The translations under genes were made by a program, and so were the position numbers. Source: Spongiibacter tropicus DSM 19543 (GTDB lineage Bacteria > Pseudomonadota > Gammaproteobacteria > Pseudomonadales > Spongiibacteraceae). From it: 64,000 nucleotides of DNA. Every line of letters starts with the position of its first letter. The first letter of the stretch is position 1. The notes below the pieces were generated by a model. It ran no database searches. It was not told the origin of the DNA and saw only the letters and a program-made list of their open reading frames with translations. Below, piece by piece: positions 9,928 to 18,417 of this stretch. The stretch is from NCBI RefSeq assembly GCF_000420325.1, contig NZ_ATUS01000003.1:124001-188000 (forward strand), given 5' to 3'.

Positions 9928-11145
9928 TTAGCGGATATTGATGATGGCCTGGGTCACCGCATCAGCGGTGGAGATCATCTGTGTGTTTGCCTGGAAGTTA
10001 CGCTGCGCGGTGATCATTTCCACCAGCTGCTCAGTCAGATCGACGTTAGAGCTTTCCAGCGCACCCGCCTGCAACAGGCCGAAGTTAGAGCTTCCGGGCT
10101 CGCCCACACGCGGGCTGCCAGAGCTGAAGGTCTCAGCCCATGAGGTATCACCCTGTTGCTGCAGGCCGTTGGGGTTGGAGAAGTTGGCCAGCGCCACCTT
10201 ACCCAGCTCGGCTGACTGGCCGTTGGTAAAGCGTGCCGACACGACGCCGGAGGCATCCACTTCAATACCCGTCAGTCGACCGGTAGTGAAACCGTCCTGC
10301 TGCAGGGTATTCACCCCGAACTCATTGCCGTATTGGGTCGAGTTGTTGTAATCAAAGGTCAACTGAATGTCCGCAGAGCCGGTCGTGGTCGCATAGGCCG
10401 GATAGCCGACTGCGCCGGAGGCCGGGCTCACCAGTTCCCCGGTATCGCTGAACGTCAGAGTGTTGGCACCACCCACCGCGTTATCATCCACGTACAGATG
10501 TTGCTGCCAGGTATTGGCGGCCGCATCTTTCACGAAGTACAGGGTGGCGGTGTGAGAGGTACCCAGCGAGTCGTAAACCGTCATCGAGGTGGCGTGGTTG
10601 TAGCTGGTCGCCACGGAAGGATCAAACGGTGTCGACGTCGGCAGCGGCGCATCGCCGGGCAGGTTCACACCGATATCCGCCTTGGTGCTGGCTTTGGGCG
10701 CATTCTCGGTAATCTGAAGTTGCAGATCCGTCATTGAGCCGGTCGCAAAAGAGCCATTTGACGTCGGCGGAAACACCTGCAGGCGCTCATTGTTGTTGTT
10801 CACCACATAGCCCTCGCGGTCAACACTGAACGCGCCGGAGCGAGTGTAGGTCACACCACTGTTGCCCTTCATGGTGAAGAAGCCCTCGCCACTGATCGCC
10901 AGGTCGAGGTTGTTGTCGGTAAAGTCGATATTGCCCTGGGAGAACTGCTGAACGATGGTGTTCAGGCGCACCCCGGCACCCGGCGTGGTTTTGGTCACGT
11001 CGTTGTTGGCGGTGGCATAGACATCCGCAAACGACGCGCGCGAGCTTTTAAACCCCGTGGTGTTAACGTTGGCAATATTGTGAGCGGTCACATCCAGATG
11101 CGACGACGCGGCGTTCAATCCACTCAATGCAATTTTAAAGCTCAT
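9928..11145 (-). CDS. flgE: Flagellar hook protein FlgE
   Basis: FlgE (405 aa) polymerises into the hook. The N-terminus MSFKIALSGLNAASSHLDVT with AHNIANVNTTGFKSSRASF and the C-terminal ESSNVDLTEQLVEMITAQRN are diagnostic. The middle holds the FlaE-type D2 domain with the conserved TSMTVYDSLGTSHTATLYFV segment. A ~50-bp gap separates it from the hook scaffold gene flgD. Confidence 0.96.
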   Translation of the reverse strand: MSFKIALSGLNAASSHLDVTAHNIANVNTTGFKSSRASFADVYATANNDVTKTTPGAGVRLNTIVQQFSQGNIDFTDNNLDLAISGEGFFTMKGNSGVTYTRSGAFSVDREGYVVNNNNERLQVFPPTSNGSFATGSMTDLQLQITENAPKASTKADIGVNLPGDAPLPTSTPFDPSVATSYNHATSMTVYDSLGTSHTATLYFVKDAAANTWQQHLYVDDNAVGGANTLTFSDTGELVSPASGAVGYPAYATTTGSADIQLTFDYNNSTQYGNEFGVNTLQQDGFTTGRLTGIEVDASGVVSARFTNGQSAELGKVALANFSNPNGLQQQGDTSWAETFSSGSPRVGEPGSSNFGLLQAGALESSNVDLTEQLVEMITAQRNFQANTQMISTADAVTQAIINIR

Positions 11146-11196
11146 CGTATTACTCCTGCTGCGATCTTTCGCGGGCTAGTACCGGCGCCGTGGCGC

Positions 11197-11883
11197 TCAG
11201 CGAATTTGTTGTACCTCAGACAGCGCGAAGCTGCCCAAACCATCAATATTCAATGCGGGAACGCCATAGGCCAGGCTCACGCTTTCCACCGGACTGCGGA
11301 CTTGCGTCGCTATTGCCTCGACCGAGCCGCCGTTCATGAACTGGGCTCGAATCTCGTAGTTACCGGGCGGCAGACGCTCGCCATTCAAACCTTCACCGTT
11401 CCATTCAAACTCGACATCACCGGCGGACTGGGGACCCAGCGCTAGCTTCGCCAGCACTTCTCCAGAGGGTGCCAGCACCTCGACATCAACCGCCGACGTG
11501 CTGCTGGGAAGGGTGAGACGACCGCTGACCCCACCCTCGTCGGGCAACACCACCACGTCGGAATCAACCAGCACGTCTTTGCCGATCAGCGACGAGGCAT
11601 CCAGCATTTGCGTGCTGTACATCGAGCTGGTCAGCGCGGCCAGATTGCTGTTCATTTCACTGATGCCGCTCACCGAGGTGAGCTGCGCCATCTGGCTGAT
11701 GAACTGGGTGTTGTCGGTGGGATTGAAGGGGTCCTGATTCTGCAGCTGTTCCATCATCAGCTTGAGGAAATCATCCTGCCCCAGCGAGCTGGCGTCGGAA
11801 CGAGTGTTACTGTTGCTGCTGTAGGCCGTGGTGCTGGTGCCATTCGCCTGCAGGCTTGCCAGGGCATTGTTACTTAAGGTCAT
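11197..11883 (-). CDS. flgD: Hook assembly scaffold FlgD
   Basis: FlgD (228 aa) caps the growing hook and is discarded once the hook is complete. The conserved N-terminal part reads LGQDDFLKLMMEQLQNQDP then NTQFISQMAQLTSVSGI. A tudor-like/FNIII C-terminal part follows (GDVEFEWNGEGLNGERLPPG). It is encoded between flgC and flgE. Confidence 0.95.
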   Translation of the reverse strand: MTLSNNALASLQANGTSTTAYSSNSNTRSDASSLGQDDFLKLMMEQLQNQDPFNPTDNTQFISQMAQLTSVSGISEMNSNLAALTSSMYSTQMLDASSLIGKDVLVDSDVVVLPDEGGVSGRLTLPSSTSAVDVEVLAPSGEVLAKLALGPQSAGDVEFEWNGEGLNGERLPPGNYEIRAQFMNGGSVEAIATQVRSPVESVSLAYGVPALNIDGLGSFALSEVQQIR

Positions 11884-11894
11884 CGCAATAACTC

Positions 11895-12296
11895 CTACTC
11901 TTTGCCAAGCTGCAATGCCCGCAGCGTCAGGGTCTTAACCGTTGAAAACACTTCGGCATTGTTCTGGTAGGAGCGCGATGCCGACATCATGTTCGCCATC
12001 TCCTCTACCGTATTCACGTTTGAGCCGTAGACATAACCATCGGCATCGGCCAGCGGATTACCGGGCTCGTAGCGCTTGGGAATGGCCGCATCGCTCTCCA
12101 CAATGCCTGCCACTTCAACCCCCGCTGCATTGCGTTGGGCATCAAGCACGGTGGAAAACACCGTCTGCCGCGCGCGGTAAGCTTGGTCGGCACTGCTGGC
12201 AATCGTGTCGGCATTCGCGAGATTGCTGGCCGTGGTATTGAGCCGCAGCATCTGGGCATTCATTGCCCGCGCAGCAACATCCAGCGGATTAGCCAT
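11895..12296 (-). CDS. flgC: Proximal rod protein FlgC
   Basis: FlgC (133 aa) is a small rod subunit. It shows the axial motif NTTASNLANADTIASSADQAYR and the C-terminal SNVNTVEEMANMMSASRSYQ. It follows flgB after 3 bp, so the two are very likely translationally coupled. Confidence 0.95.
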   Translation of the reverse strand: MANPLDVAARAMNAQMLRLNTTASNLANADTIASSADQAYRARQTVFSTVLDAQRNAAGVEVAGIVESDAAIPKRYEPGNPLADADGYVYGSNVNTVEEMANMMSASRSYQNNAEVFSTVKTLTLRALQLGKE

Positions 12297-12299
12297 GGC

Positions 12300-12704
12300 T
12301 TACTGCCCTCCCGACAACACCGACTTCATGCCGGCAAAACGACTGCTGAGAAAACTCATGGTGGCTTGATAGCGCAGGGTGTTATCGGCAAAGGCGGTTT
12401 GCTCGACACTTTCCTCTACGGTATTACCATCCAGGGACGGCTGCTGCGGGACCCGGTACATCACCTCGGCCGTGCCGCTACCCGCCGTCGCGCTGTTGGC
12501 AATATGGGCGCCATTACTCAGACTCAGCGACAACTGTTGCCCCGCACTGACCTCGCCCATTGCCTGTTTGAAATCGATATCCCTTGCCTTGTATCCGGGG
12601 GTATCCGCATTGGCGATATTGTTGGCCAGCAACTCCATGCGCTGCTGGCGCAGCATCAGCGCTTGCTGATGAACACCGAGAGCTTTGTCGAAATTGATTG
12701 CCAT
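12300..12704 (-). CDS. flgB: Proximal rod protein FlgB
   Basis: FlgB (134 aa) is the first gene of the flg structural operon. The start MAINFDKALGVHQQALMLRQ and ANNIANADTPGYKARDIDFK are family signatures. Expression is probably driven by the sigma-54 site about 100 bp upstream. Confidence 0.95.
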   Translation of the reverse strand: MAINFDKALGVHQQALMLRQQRMELLANNIANADTPGYKARDIDFKQAMGEVSAGQQLSLSLSNGAHIANSATAGSGTAEVMYRVPQQPSLDGNTVEESVEQTAFADNTLRYQATMSFLSSRFAGMKSVLSGGQ

Positions 12705-12805
12705 ATTTATTTACCGTTTCCTGCTAAAGGTTTTCGCGTTGTGGCCGTTAGATGTGTAGAGAATGTTTCTAACGACACGCCTTATCTCCGCTTTGCCCTT
12801 CCCAA

Positions 12806-12821
12806 CGCAAACGCCGTGCCA
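12806..12821 (-). promoter_or_regulatory. Sigma-54 promoter of the flgB operon
   Basis: On the minus strand TGGCACGGCGTTTGC matches the -24/-12 consensus at every conserved position. It lies about 100 bp upstream of flgB in an AT-rich intergenic tract. It is one of two divergent sigma-54 sites between flgB and flgA. Confidence 0.85.
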
Positions 12822-12960
12822 TATTTTTTTATTGTTATTTTTCAAATAGATAAAGAAAAACGACACTGCCAGCGCCAGATTTCCGGCAAGGCTTTGCCGC
12901 CTTTTCCGAAAGGAACCGGCAAGACTTTGGCAGCGACCGGCAATCGCGTTTTCTCACCAC

Positions 12961-12976
12961 TGGCACGCCCCTTGCT
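12961..12976 (+). promoter_or_regulatory. Sigma-54 promoter of flgA
   Basis: TGGCACGCCCCTTGCT carries the conserved TGGCACG and TTGCT halves at exact spacing, about 87 bp upstream of flgA. The 358-bp flgB-flgA gap contains no other gene. Binding sites for an FleQ-type activator are expected between the two promoters but cannot be recognised by eye. Confidence 0.85.
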
Positions 12977-13062
12977 CAATCCCTGTTAGAAGACGGTCTG
13001 ACGCCAATTTTTTGGCGGGCACCACAGGCGGGAAACGAAGCAGAGAATAAGGAGGGCAGACG

Positions 13063-13770
13063 ATGGCGACATGGCATAAAGCAGTGCTGATGCTGTGCAC
13101 TGCCCTGCTTATTGGTCCGCCGGTATCGGCGAGCACCAGCAGCATCGAGTCAGCGCAACGGATCAGCGATACCGCCCGACAGTACATTGCCAAGCGCCAT
13201 CCCTGGCAGTCGCAAACCACCCGCGTCAGTGTCGGCAAGCTGGACCCGCGGACTCGTCTGCCGCGATGCAGTCAGGCACTGGAAGCTTTTTTACCGCCAG
13301 GCGCCCAGATTCGCCGACGTACCACCGTCGGGGTTCGCTGCAGTGGCCAACAGCCGTGGAAAATCTACCTGCCGGTTACCGTCGCGGCCTATGCCAAGGT
13401 CATGGTGAGCAAACGCCCCATCGCGCCCGGTGAGACTGTCACGCCCGCGGATGTAAGCTGGGTGGAGCGGGAAGTATCGACGCTCTCTTACGGCTACCTG
13501 CGCTCGCTGCAGCAGCCGGGTGGCATGCGCAGCCGACGCAGCATTGCTCAAGGTGCCGTGATTACCGCCAATATGCTGGAAGCCGGTACGCTGATCAGCA
13601 AAGGCCAGCAGGTCACTTTGCGCAGCGACAGCGGAGCGATTTCGGTCAGCATGCGTGGCCTGGCACTGGAAGACGGCGCCGTGGGCTCGCTGATCAACGT
13701 CCGAAACGTGAGCTCGGGCAAGCAGCTGGAAGGCCGTGTGGAAAACGCCAACACGGTAATACTGAAATAG
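13063..13770 (+). CDS. flgA: P-ring assembly chaperone FlgA
   Basis: FlgA (235 aa) is a periplasmic chaperone needed to polymerise FlgI. A signal peptide (LMLCTALLIGPPVSA) precedes the mature N-terminus. The SAF domain in the C-terminal half is clear: VMVSKRPIAPGETVTPADV and RSRRSIAQGAVITANMLEAG. The start has an AAGGAGG ribosome-binding site. It is divergent from flgB and leads into flgM and flgN. Confidence 0.94.
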   Translation: MATWHKAVLMLCTALLIGPPVSASTSSIESAQRISDTARQYIAKRHPWQSQTTRVSVGKLDPRTRLPRCSQALEAFLPPGAQIRRRTTVGVRCSGQQPWKIYLPVTVAAYAKVMVSKRPIAPGETVTPADVSWVEREVSTLSYGYLRSLQQPGGMRSRRSIAQGAVITANMLEAGTLISKGQQVTLRSDSGAISVSMRGLALEDGAVGSLINVRNVSSGKQLEGRVENANTVILK

Positions 13771-13773
13771 TTC

Positions 13774-13800
13774 TAAAGTTTTTTCGATCGCTGCCGTTAG
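13774..13800 (+). promoter_or_regulatory. Sigma-28 (FliA) promoter of flgMN
   Basis: TAAAGTTT, an 11-nt spacer and GCCGTTAG match the FliA consensus, including a perfect -35 octamer. It sits 3 bp after the flgA stop and about 50 bp before flgM. The anti-sigma gene would therefore be boosted by the sigma factor it inhibits. Confidence 0.88.
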
Positions 13801-13849
13801 AGAGGTAAGGCAGCGTCAACGCCACAGACAGAAAGGATGAGGAATCAAC

Positions 13850-14143
13850 ATGGTCGAACGCATTAATGGCAGCCCGGTAGGCCAGCCGCGTCGGATCGAC
13901 AGCGGCAATGCCAGCCAGAAAGCCGAAGACAGCAAAGACGTCACGACGTCGGCGAACCTTGCCTCAAGCGCTGAAACCAGCCTGCTGGAACGCGCCCGTG
14001 CGGGCATTGAAGCCAGCGACGGCGTGGATCGCCAGAAGGTCGAAGCGATTAAAACCGCGATTCGCAACGGTGAATTCAGCATCGATGCCGATCAGGTCGC
14101 CCGCGCCTTTATTGACCTGGAACTGCAAACCAACCCGGCGTAA
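13850..14143 (+). CDS. flgM: Anti-sigma-28 factor FlgM
   Basis: FlgM (97 aa) binds FliA until the hook is finished, then is exported. The N-terminal half is Ser/Thr/Ala-rich and probably unfolded. The C-terminal FliA-binding part reads VDRQKVEAIKTAIRNGEFSI then DADQVARAFIDLEL, the usual family pattern. Its stop TAA overlaps the flgN ATG by one base. Confidence 0.92.
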   Translation: MVERINGSPVGQPRRIDSGNASQKAEDSKDVTTSANLASSAETSLLERARAGIEASDGVDRQKVEAIKTAIRNGEFSIDADQVARAFIDLELQTNPA

Positions 14144-14538
14144 TGGTGATGAGCGATCTTCAACAGGAACTGCTCAGTCACAGCCAGCGCTTTGAAGCCC
14201 TGCTGCAGGAAGAGCTGGACACCCTGCGTAATGGCGGCGATGCCGATCGCCTGCGCGAACTGGCAGAGCAAAAGATGGATTGCAGCCAGAGTCTGGAGAA
14301 CCTCGACCGCTATCGTCGCCAACAGCCAGACAGCCCCGCGCCCGACAGCGAGGTACTGGAGAGCCTGCGACGCTGCCGCGATCTGAATGAACGCATCGGG
14401 CATTTGCTGGAGCGGCGGGCAGACTACAATGAACAGGCCATGCAGGTTCTCGGTCTCAGTACCGTTCCACTGCGGACCTACGACGCCGAAGGACGTCGCG
14501 GCGCCAATGCGTACAGCCGCAACCTCGGCGAGGCTTAG
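14143..14538 (+). CDS. flgN: Flagellar export chaperone FlgN
   Basis: FlgN (131 aa) escorts FlgK and FlgL to the export apparatus. It is a largely helical protein with the N-terminal pattern LQQELLSHSQRFEALLQEEL and the motif LRRCRDLNERIGHLLERR. Position directly after flgM with a TAATG overlap supports the call. A second in-frame ATG two codons in is an alternative start. The 3' end overlaps the dinB 3' end by 4 bp, tail to tail. Confidence 0.88.
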   Translation: MVMSDLQQELLSHSQRFEALLQEELDTLRNGGDADRLRELAEQKMDCSQSLENLDRYRRQQPDSPAPDSEVLESLRRCRDLNERIGHLLERRADYNEQAMQVLGLSTVPLRTYDAEGRRGANAYSRNLGEA

Positions 14539-15581
14539 AACAGACTCAGCTGACTGGCCTCATCCTCCTCCGCAAACCTTACACCGACCCCCATTAATCG
14601 CACCGGGCTTTCGAGTCTCGCCCAAGCTTCCTGCATCAGCGGCGCGTAACAGGCCGTGTCCAGCCCCTGTGGCAAGCGCCGATCGACCGTGGTAATGCGA
14701 AACTCCCGGCTTTTCATTTTCACGAAAGCACCGACTATCGGCAGTCCCGTCACCTGACCCAGCCGTTTCTGGAGTTCCTCGATCAACTGCACCAGCGCCG
14801 CATCGGCCTCGGCCCCCGGCACCACATCAGTGGCAAAGGTACGCTCGACACTCAGTGACTTGCGACGGCGTTCAGGCTTAACCTGGCGCTGATCCTCTCC
14901 GCGCGCGTAGCCATAAAGCTGGCGCCCAAAACGCCCGAAGCGTTCTACCAATGCCAGCTCCGACCACGCCTGTAACTGCTCACAGCTTTCGATACCAAGT
15001 GCCGACATTTTGGCGGCCATGACTTTACCCACACCGTGGATTTTGGACACCGGCAAATCGCGAACAAACGCCGCGACCTGGTCGGGCCGAATCACCGTCA
15101 GACCATCGGGTTTCTGCCAGTCACTGGCAATTTTGGCGAGAAACTTGTTCGGCGCCACACCGGCGGAAATGCCAATGCCCACTTCGGTTTTCACCTCGTG
15201 GCGGATCGCTTCGGCGATACGGCTGGCACTGCCCTGAAAATGCGGTGACTCACTCACGTCCAGGTAGGCTTCATCCAGCGACAAGGGTTCAATGCAATCG
15301 CTGTAGCGCTCAAAAATCTCCCGTACCTGCATGGCTACCGCTTTGTACTTCGCCATGTTCGGCGGCATCAAAATCAAATCGGGGCAACGCTGCACAGCAA
15401 TTGCCGTGGGCAAGGCCGAGTGCACACCATAGGCGCGGGCTTCATAGTTACAGGTTGCGATCACCCCTCGACGCGAGGACGCCCCGCCGATTGCCAGTGG
15501 CCGACCACGCAGCGATGGGTCATCCCGCATCTCAACCGAGGCGTAGAAACAGTCGCAATCACAATGAATGATTTTTCGCAT
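14535..15581 (-). CDS. dinB: DNA polymerase IV (DinB)
   Basis: This is a Y-family translesion polymerase. The start MRKIIHCDCDCFYASVEMRD carries the first catalytic carboxylates, and CIEPLSLDEAYLDVS holds the second acidic cluster. The helix-hairpin-helix thumb region (VSKIHGVGKVMAAKMSALGI) follows, and the tail ends in a clamp-binding QLSLF motif. The ATG at 15581 fits family N-termini; the frame is open to a GTG at 15614. The product is about 348 aa. A LexA box sits about 45 bp upstream, so SOS control is likely. Confidence 0.95.
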   Translation of the reverse strand: MRKIIHCDCDCFYASVEMRDDPSLRGRPLAIGGASSRRGVIATCNYEARAYGVHSALPTAIAVQRCPDLILMPPNMAKYKAVAMQVREIFERYSDCIEPLSLDEAYLDVSESPHFQGSASRIAEAIRHEVKTEVGIGISAGVAPNKFLAKIASDWQKPDGLTVIRPDQVAAFVRDLPVSKIHGVGKVMAAKMSALGIESCEQLQAWSELALVERFGRFGRQLYGYARGEDQRQVKPERRRKSLSVERTFATDVVPGAEADAALVQLIEELQKRLGQVTGLPIVGAFVKMKSREFRITTVDRRLPQGLDTACYAPLMQEAWARLESPVRLMGVGVRFAEEDEASQLSLF

Positions 15582-15627
15582 GAAGAGGAACGCAAGCCAG
15601 CGGCGCCGAACCACGCCAAACCCGATA

Positions 15628-15643
15628 CTGTATAAACATACAG
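15628..15643. promoter_or_regulatory. LexA (SOS) operator upstream of dinB
   Basis: CTGTATAAACATACAG fits the CTGT-N8-ACAG LexA box. It overlaps the region where a dinB promoter must lie, and is about 110 bp from the divergent gene at 15736. Confidence 0.85.
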
Positions 15644-15665
15644 AAATTACCTGAAGCGGACGGCA

Positions 15666-15692
15666 TTGTCACGCCCGCAACTCCGGTATACT
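15666..15692 (+). promoter_or_regulatory. Candidate sigma-70 promoter of the 15736 gene
   Basis: TTGTCA and TATACT are separated by 15 bp, slightly short, and lie about 45 bp before the start codon. A GTAAAGGA ribosome-binding site follows. Confidence 0.4.
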
Positions 15693-15735
15693 GTGCGCCC
15701 TTAACATCAATGGCAGTAGTAAAGGACATCACTGA

Positions 15736-16137
15736 ATGAGTATTGGCAGCTGGACACCCGAAACCGAAAAAGCCGCGATCAGTATCGACAAGGCTTGGTT
15801 GAAGCGTTGTATCACGCTTAGCGACGAAGCCTCGTTGTCAGCACTCCCTGCTCCGTTTACCGATGAAGAGCTGCAACGTTACAGCCCGGTCATGCGGCTG
15901 ACTCTCGCGCCCTGGCAGGAAGCCGTTGCTGATTTGAGTAACGACGAACTCATTGCACTCATTCGCTTTTTCACCGTTGCTGAAGAACGTATCAGCGGCT
16001 GGGATGCCGGTGCGGAATCCCCCGCCATCTGGATCAATAAAGTGCTGCGTCAACGTGGCGAAAAACTGTCGGTAGAGACGCTTCGCTGGATTCGCGCCAA
16101 CAGCAGCAACCGCTTTATTCCCAACGGCGGATTATAG
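15736..16137 (+). CDS. Conserved hypothetical protein
   Basis: This is a 133-aa soluble protein with no signal peptide or membrane segment. It looks largely helical, with the segment LTLAPWQEAVADLSNDELIALIRFFTVAEE. I recall similar proteins as uncharacterised in gammaproteobacteria but cannot assign a role. AAAGGA precedes the ATG. It is divergent from dinB and convergent with the DUF1244 gene, with only 10 bp between stop codons. Whether the LexA box also affects it is unknown. Confidence 0.75.
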   Translation: MSIGSWTPETEKAAISIDKAWLKRCITLSDEASLSALPAPFTDEELQRYSPVMRLTLAPWQEAVADLSNDELIALIRFFTVAEERISGWDAGAESPAIWINKVLRQRGEKLSVETLRWIRANSSNRFIPNGGL

Positions 16138-16147
16138 TCGTCGTTTA

Positions 16148-16438
16148 TCAGGTATTTTTATTATTGAAGGCGGCCAGTTGCTCAGCGCTGGCCTCACGCT
16201 GATACTTATCTTTCCACTCGCCGTAGGGCACGCCATAGACCCGCTCACGGGCGGCATCGTAGTCAACACTCTCACCCATCTCCTCAGCGGCGGCAACATA
16301 CCACTTCGACAGGCAGTTGCGGCAGAAGCCCGCCAGGTTCATCAGCTCGATATTCTGCACGTCTTTGCGACTGTCGAGATGCTCTAGCAGACGTCTGAAA
16401 ACAGCGGCTTCAATCGCATCAGTTCGTGTTTTTTCCAT
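16148..16438 (-). CDS. DUF1244 family protein
   Basis: This small protein (96 aa) has the DUF1244 signature: FRRLLEHLDSRKDVQNIELM followed by NLAGFCRNCLSKWYVAAA. The family is widespread in proteobacteria and its function is unknown. The two invariant Cys in FCRNC could bind metal (inference). It is monocistronic and convergent with the preceding gene. Confidence 0.85.
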   Translation of the reverse strand: MEKTRTDAIEAAVFRRLLEHLDSRKDVQNIELMNLAGFCRNCLSKWYVAAAEEMGESVDYDAARERVYGVPYGEWKDKYQREASAEQLAAFNNKNT

Positions 16439-16553
16439 AACAATGTCTCTTCTTGTGCTCAGTTTGTGTTCATTATCAGAAAATTTGCTATGTTAAGCCA
16501 ACGAACAGACTTCCTGCTCGCGAAGCCCTAACCCAATAAATGGAGTCATTAGC

Positions 16554-17165
16554 ATGGCTAAACAGAAACTGGACCCTGTAGCACTCATCAGTAAAGAGAT
16601 CGAATCTCTCGAAAGCAAAGTGGAAAAACTGCGTGACCGGCTTATCAGCGATGCAGAGAAAGCGATGGATCGCGCGAAAGCCCAGGCTGAAAAAGCCAAG
16701 GTCAAAATGAAGGCAGAGCAGGACAAACTGCGCGAGCTTCAGCAAAAGGCCAAGAGCAATATGGACAAAACGGTTGAGCGTCAGCTTGAGCGTGCACACA
16801 AGGCGATTGATGCCGCCAAGGAACTGGAAGTCGATGCCAAGGCGCTGGTCATTATGGCCCGCGACCAGATCAAAGAACTGAAGTCGGATTATCAGCGTGC
16901 TCGCGCCATGGCGAAGGCCGCGCATACTGCCGCTAAAGATTTCGACAAGAAAAACCCCGCGCCGAAGAAGGCTCCCGCAAAGAAAGCCGCGGTGAAGAAG
17001 GCACCAGCCAAAAAAGCCCCCGCCAAGAAAGCACCGGCTAAAAAGGCTCCCGCAAAGAAAGCGGCAGTGAAGAAAGCACCGGCTAAAAAAGCCCCCGCCA
17101 AGAAAGCGGCAGCCAAAAAAGCGCCGGCTAAAGCTGCGGCGCCCTCACCGAGCAACGGTAGCTGA
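16554..17165 (+). CDS. algP: Histone H1-like protein AlgP
   Basis: The protein (203 aa) has two parts. Residues 1 to about 135 form a highly charged Ala/Lys/Glu coiled-coil (EIESLESKVEKLRDRLIS). Residues about 137-198 are tandem K-A-P-A-K-K-A/K-K-A-A-V repeats resembling eukaryotic histone H1 tails. AlgP of Pseudomonas has the same layout and binds DNA nonspecifically; it was linked to alginate gene control. Here no alginate genes are in view. Repeat number is expected to vary between strains. Confidence 0.85.
   Translation: MAKQKLDPVALISKEIESLESKVEKLRDRLISDAEKAMDRAKAQAEKAKVKMKAEQDKLRELQQKAKSNMDKTVERQLERAHKAIDAAKELEVDAKALVIMARDQIKELKSDYQRARAMAKAAHTAAKDFDKKNPAPKKAPAKKAAVKKAPAKKAPAKKAPAKKAPAKKAAVKKAPAKKAPAKKAAAKKAPAKAAAPSPSNGS
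16960..17145 (+). repeat. Tandem KAPAKKA-coding repeats in algP
   Basis: Short degenerate DNA repeats of the type AAGAAAGCNCCNGC encode the basic tail of AlgP. They are in frame and prone to slippage. Confidence 0.8.
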
Positions 17166-17170
17166 TCACC

Positions 17171-18325
17171 CTACTCGTCGCTGGCCGGTGACCCGGCCAG
17201 CGTCACCACACTGTTCAATATCAACTGAATCAGCTGCGTCTGTCTGGCCACTCCCGTTTTGGAGAACACCGAGCTCAGGTGCGACTTGGCCGTATTCCTG
17301 GAAATATTCAGACTCTCCGACGCTTCATCCAGGCTCTGCCCGTTAACCAGACGAATAGCCAATTTGGATTCCGCCGGCGTCAAACCGAACAGCGCAATCA
17401 ACACATCACTGGGTGCCTGACGCGGCGCCATGGGGTCACTGATAAATACCGCGACGGCCGGACTGGGTTCACTGCCGTGATCGCTTAACGGCAATGGCCG
17501 CAACAGCAGACTCAGGCCGCTGATCGCATTCGCCGCAGCGCTAATACGAAAGGCGCGAACACAACCCGCTTCACGATGATGGTGAGCGTCGATCACCTCG
17601 GCCAGTAATTCACGGAATGCCTGCTGCTCACGAGCATCGCTGAACTTGAGGCGCTGTCCCAGCGACGATTGCACGCTGTGCTGTTCCAGCAGGCGCGCCG
17701 CAATAGGGTTGCCCTGAATGACACGCCCCTCGGCATCCAGAGTGAGTACACCAACAGACAGGCTGTCGATCGTGTCCGCATAAAAGGCTCGCTCACTTTC
17801 GCTTTCCCGCAAGCGTGAATAGATTTCCACGGCTTGCTTAATATGCGGCAGCACCGACTTACAGAGTTGCTTTTCCCGCTCGCCGAAATCGTCCCGGCTC
17901 GCCGGGCGCGTCACCCTCAAGCGGGCCAGCAAGCGATTGCCATCCCACAAGTCCGCGCCGAGAATATGCCGCACATTGGCAGGTTGAATGTAGTTGCGGT
18001 AGTACTCGCTGGCCTCAAATTCGGCCGACGATACATACTCCGCCACGGTCACAACTTCCCCATCCGGCAGGTTCACAAAGGGGTCTAGCGCAAAATAGGT
18101 TTCGTTGTAGGCGTGGTAGATTTCAGGCGACACAACCAGCGCATTGAGGATCACACCGGGGTCGTGCTCATTGGGGGGTCTCAGCAGCAAGGTCGCGTAA
18201 TTGCCGCCCAGCAGATCGCGCAGCTGATCGAGAAAACGCTGCCATGGCGGCGTCTCCAGCGTACCGCCATACAGCGCGTAGAGCAGCGCATCCATACGCG
18301 GTGGAACTGACATATCTGTCGACAT
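17171..18325 (-). CDS. LuxR-type transcriptional regulator
   Basis: The C-terminal ~65 residues are a LuxR/GerE helix-turn-helix: FGLTPAESKLAIRLVNGQSL then DEASESLNISRNTAKSHLSS. The N-terminal ~300 residues contain no receiver domain and no AHL-binding signature I recognise; the middle (TLDAEGRVIQGNPIAARLLE) looks PAS-like. Start choice is poor: a GTG at 18388 and ATGs at 18325 and 18295 all lack a good ribosome-binding site. It lies next to the acyl-CoA gene block and may regulate it (inference). Confidence 0.82.
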   Translation of the reverse strand: MSTDMSVPPRMDALLYALYGGTLETPPWQRFLDQLRDLLGGNYATLLLRPPNEHDPGVILNALVVSPEIYHAYNETYFALDPFVNLPDGEVVTVAEYVSSAEFEASEYYRNYIQPANVRHILGADLWDGNRLLARLRVTRPASRDDFGEREKQLCKSVLPHIKQAVEIYSRLRESESERAFYADTIDSLSVGVLTLDAEGRVIQGNPIAARLLEQHSVQSSLGQRLKFSDAREQQAFRELLAEVIDAHHHREAGCVRAFRISAAANAISGLSLLLRPLPLSDHGSEPSPAVAVFISDPMAPRQAPSDVLIALFGLTPAESKLAIRLVNGQSLDEASESLNISRNTAKSHLSSVFSKTGVARQTQLIQLILNSVVTLAGSPASDE

Positions 18326-18417
18326 AGCAAACCGGGACCGTTGTGAAGCACCAGCCCCGATTCTAATGGCTGAGTAGCGTGAATTCACCTCTGCACTGCT
18401 AATTCGTCTGCCGCGAC

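Noticed and set aside
16960-17145. CRISPR-like short tandem repeats
   Set aside because: The repeats are contiguous, in frame, have no unique spacers and encode the Lys/Ala/Pro tail of AlgP.
17179-17202. CGCTGGCCGG/CCGGCCAGCG stem considered as an algP terminator
   Set aside because: It lies inside the 3' coding end of the LuxR-type gene and lacks a T tract.
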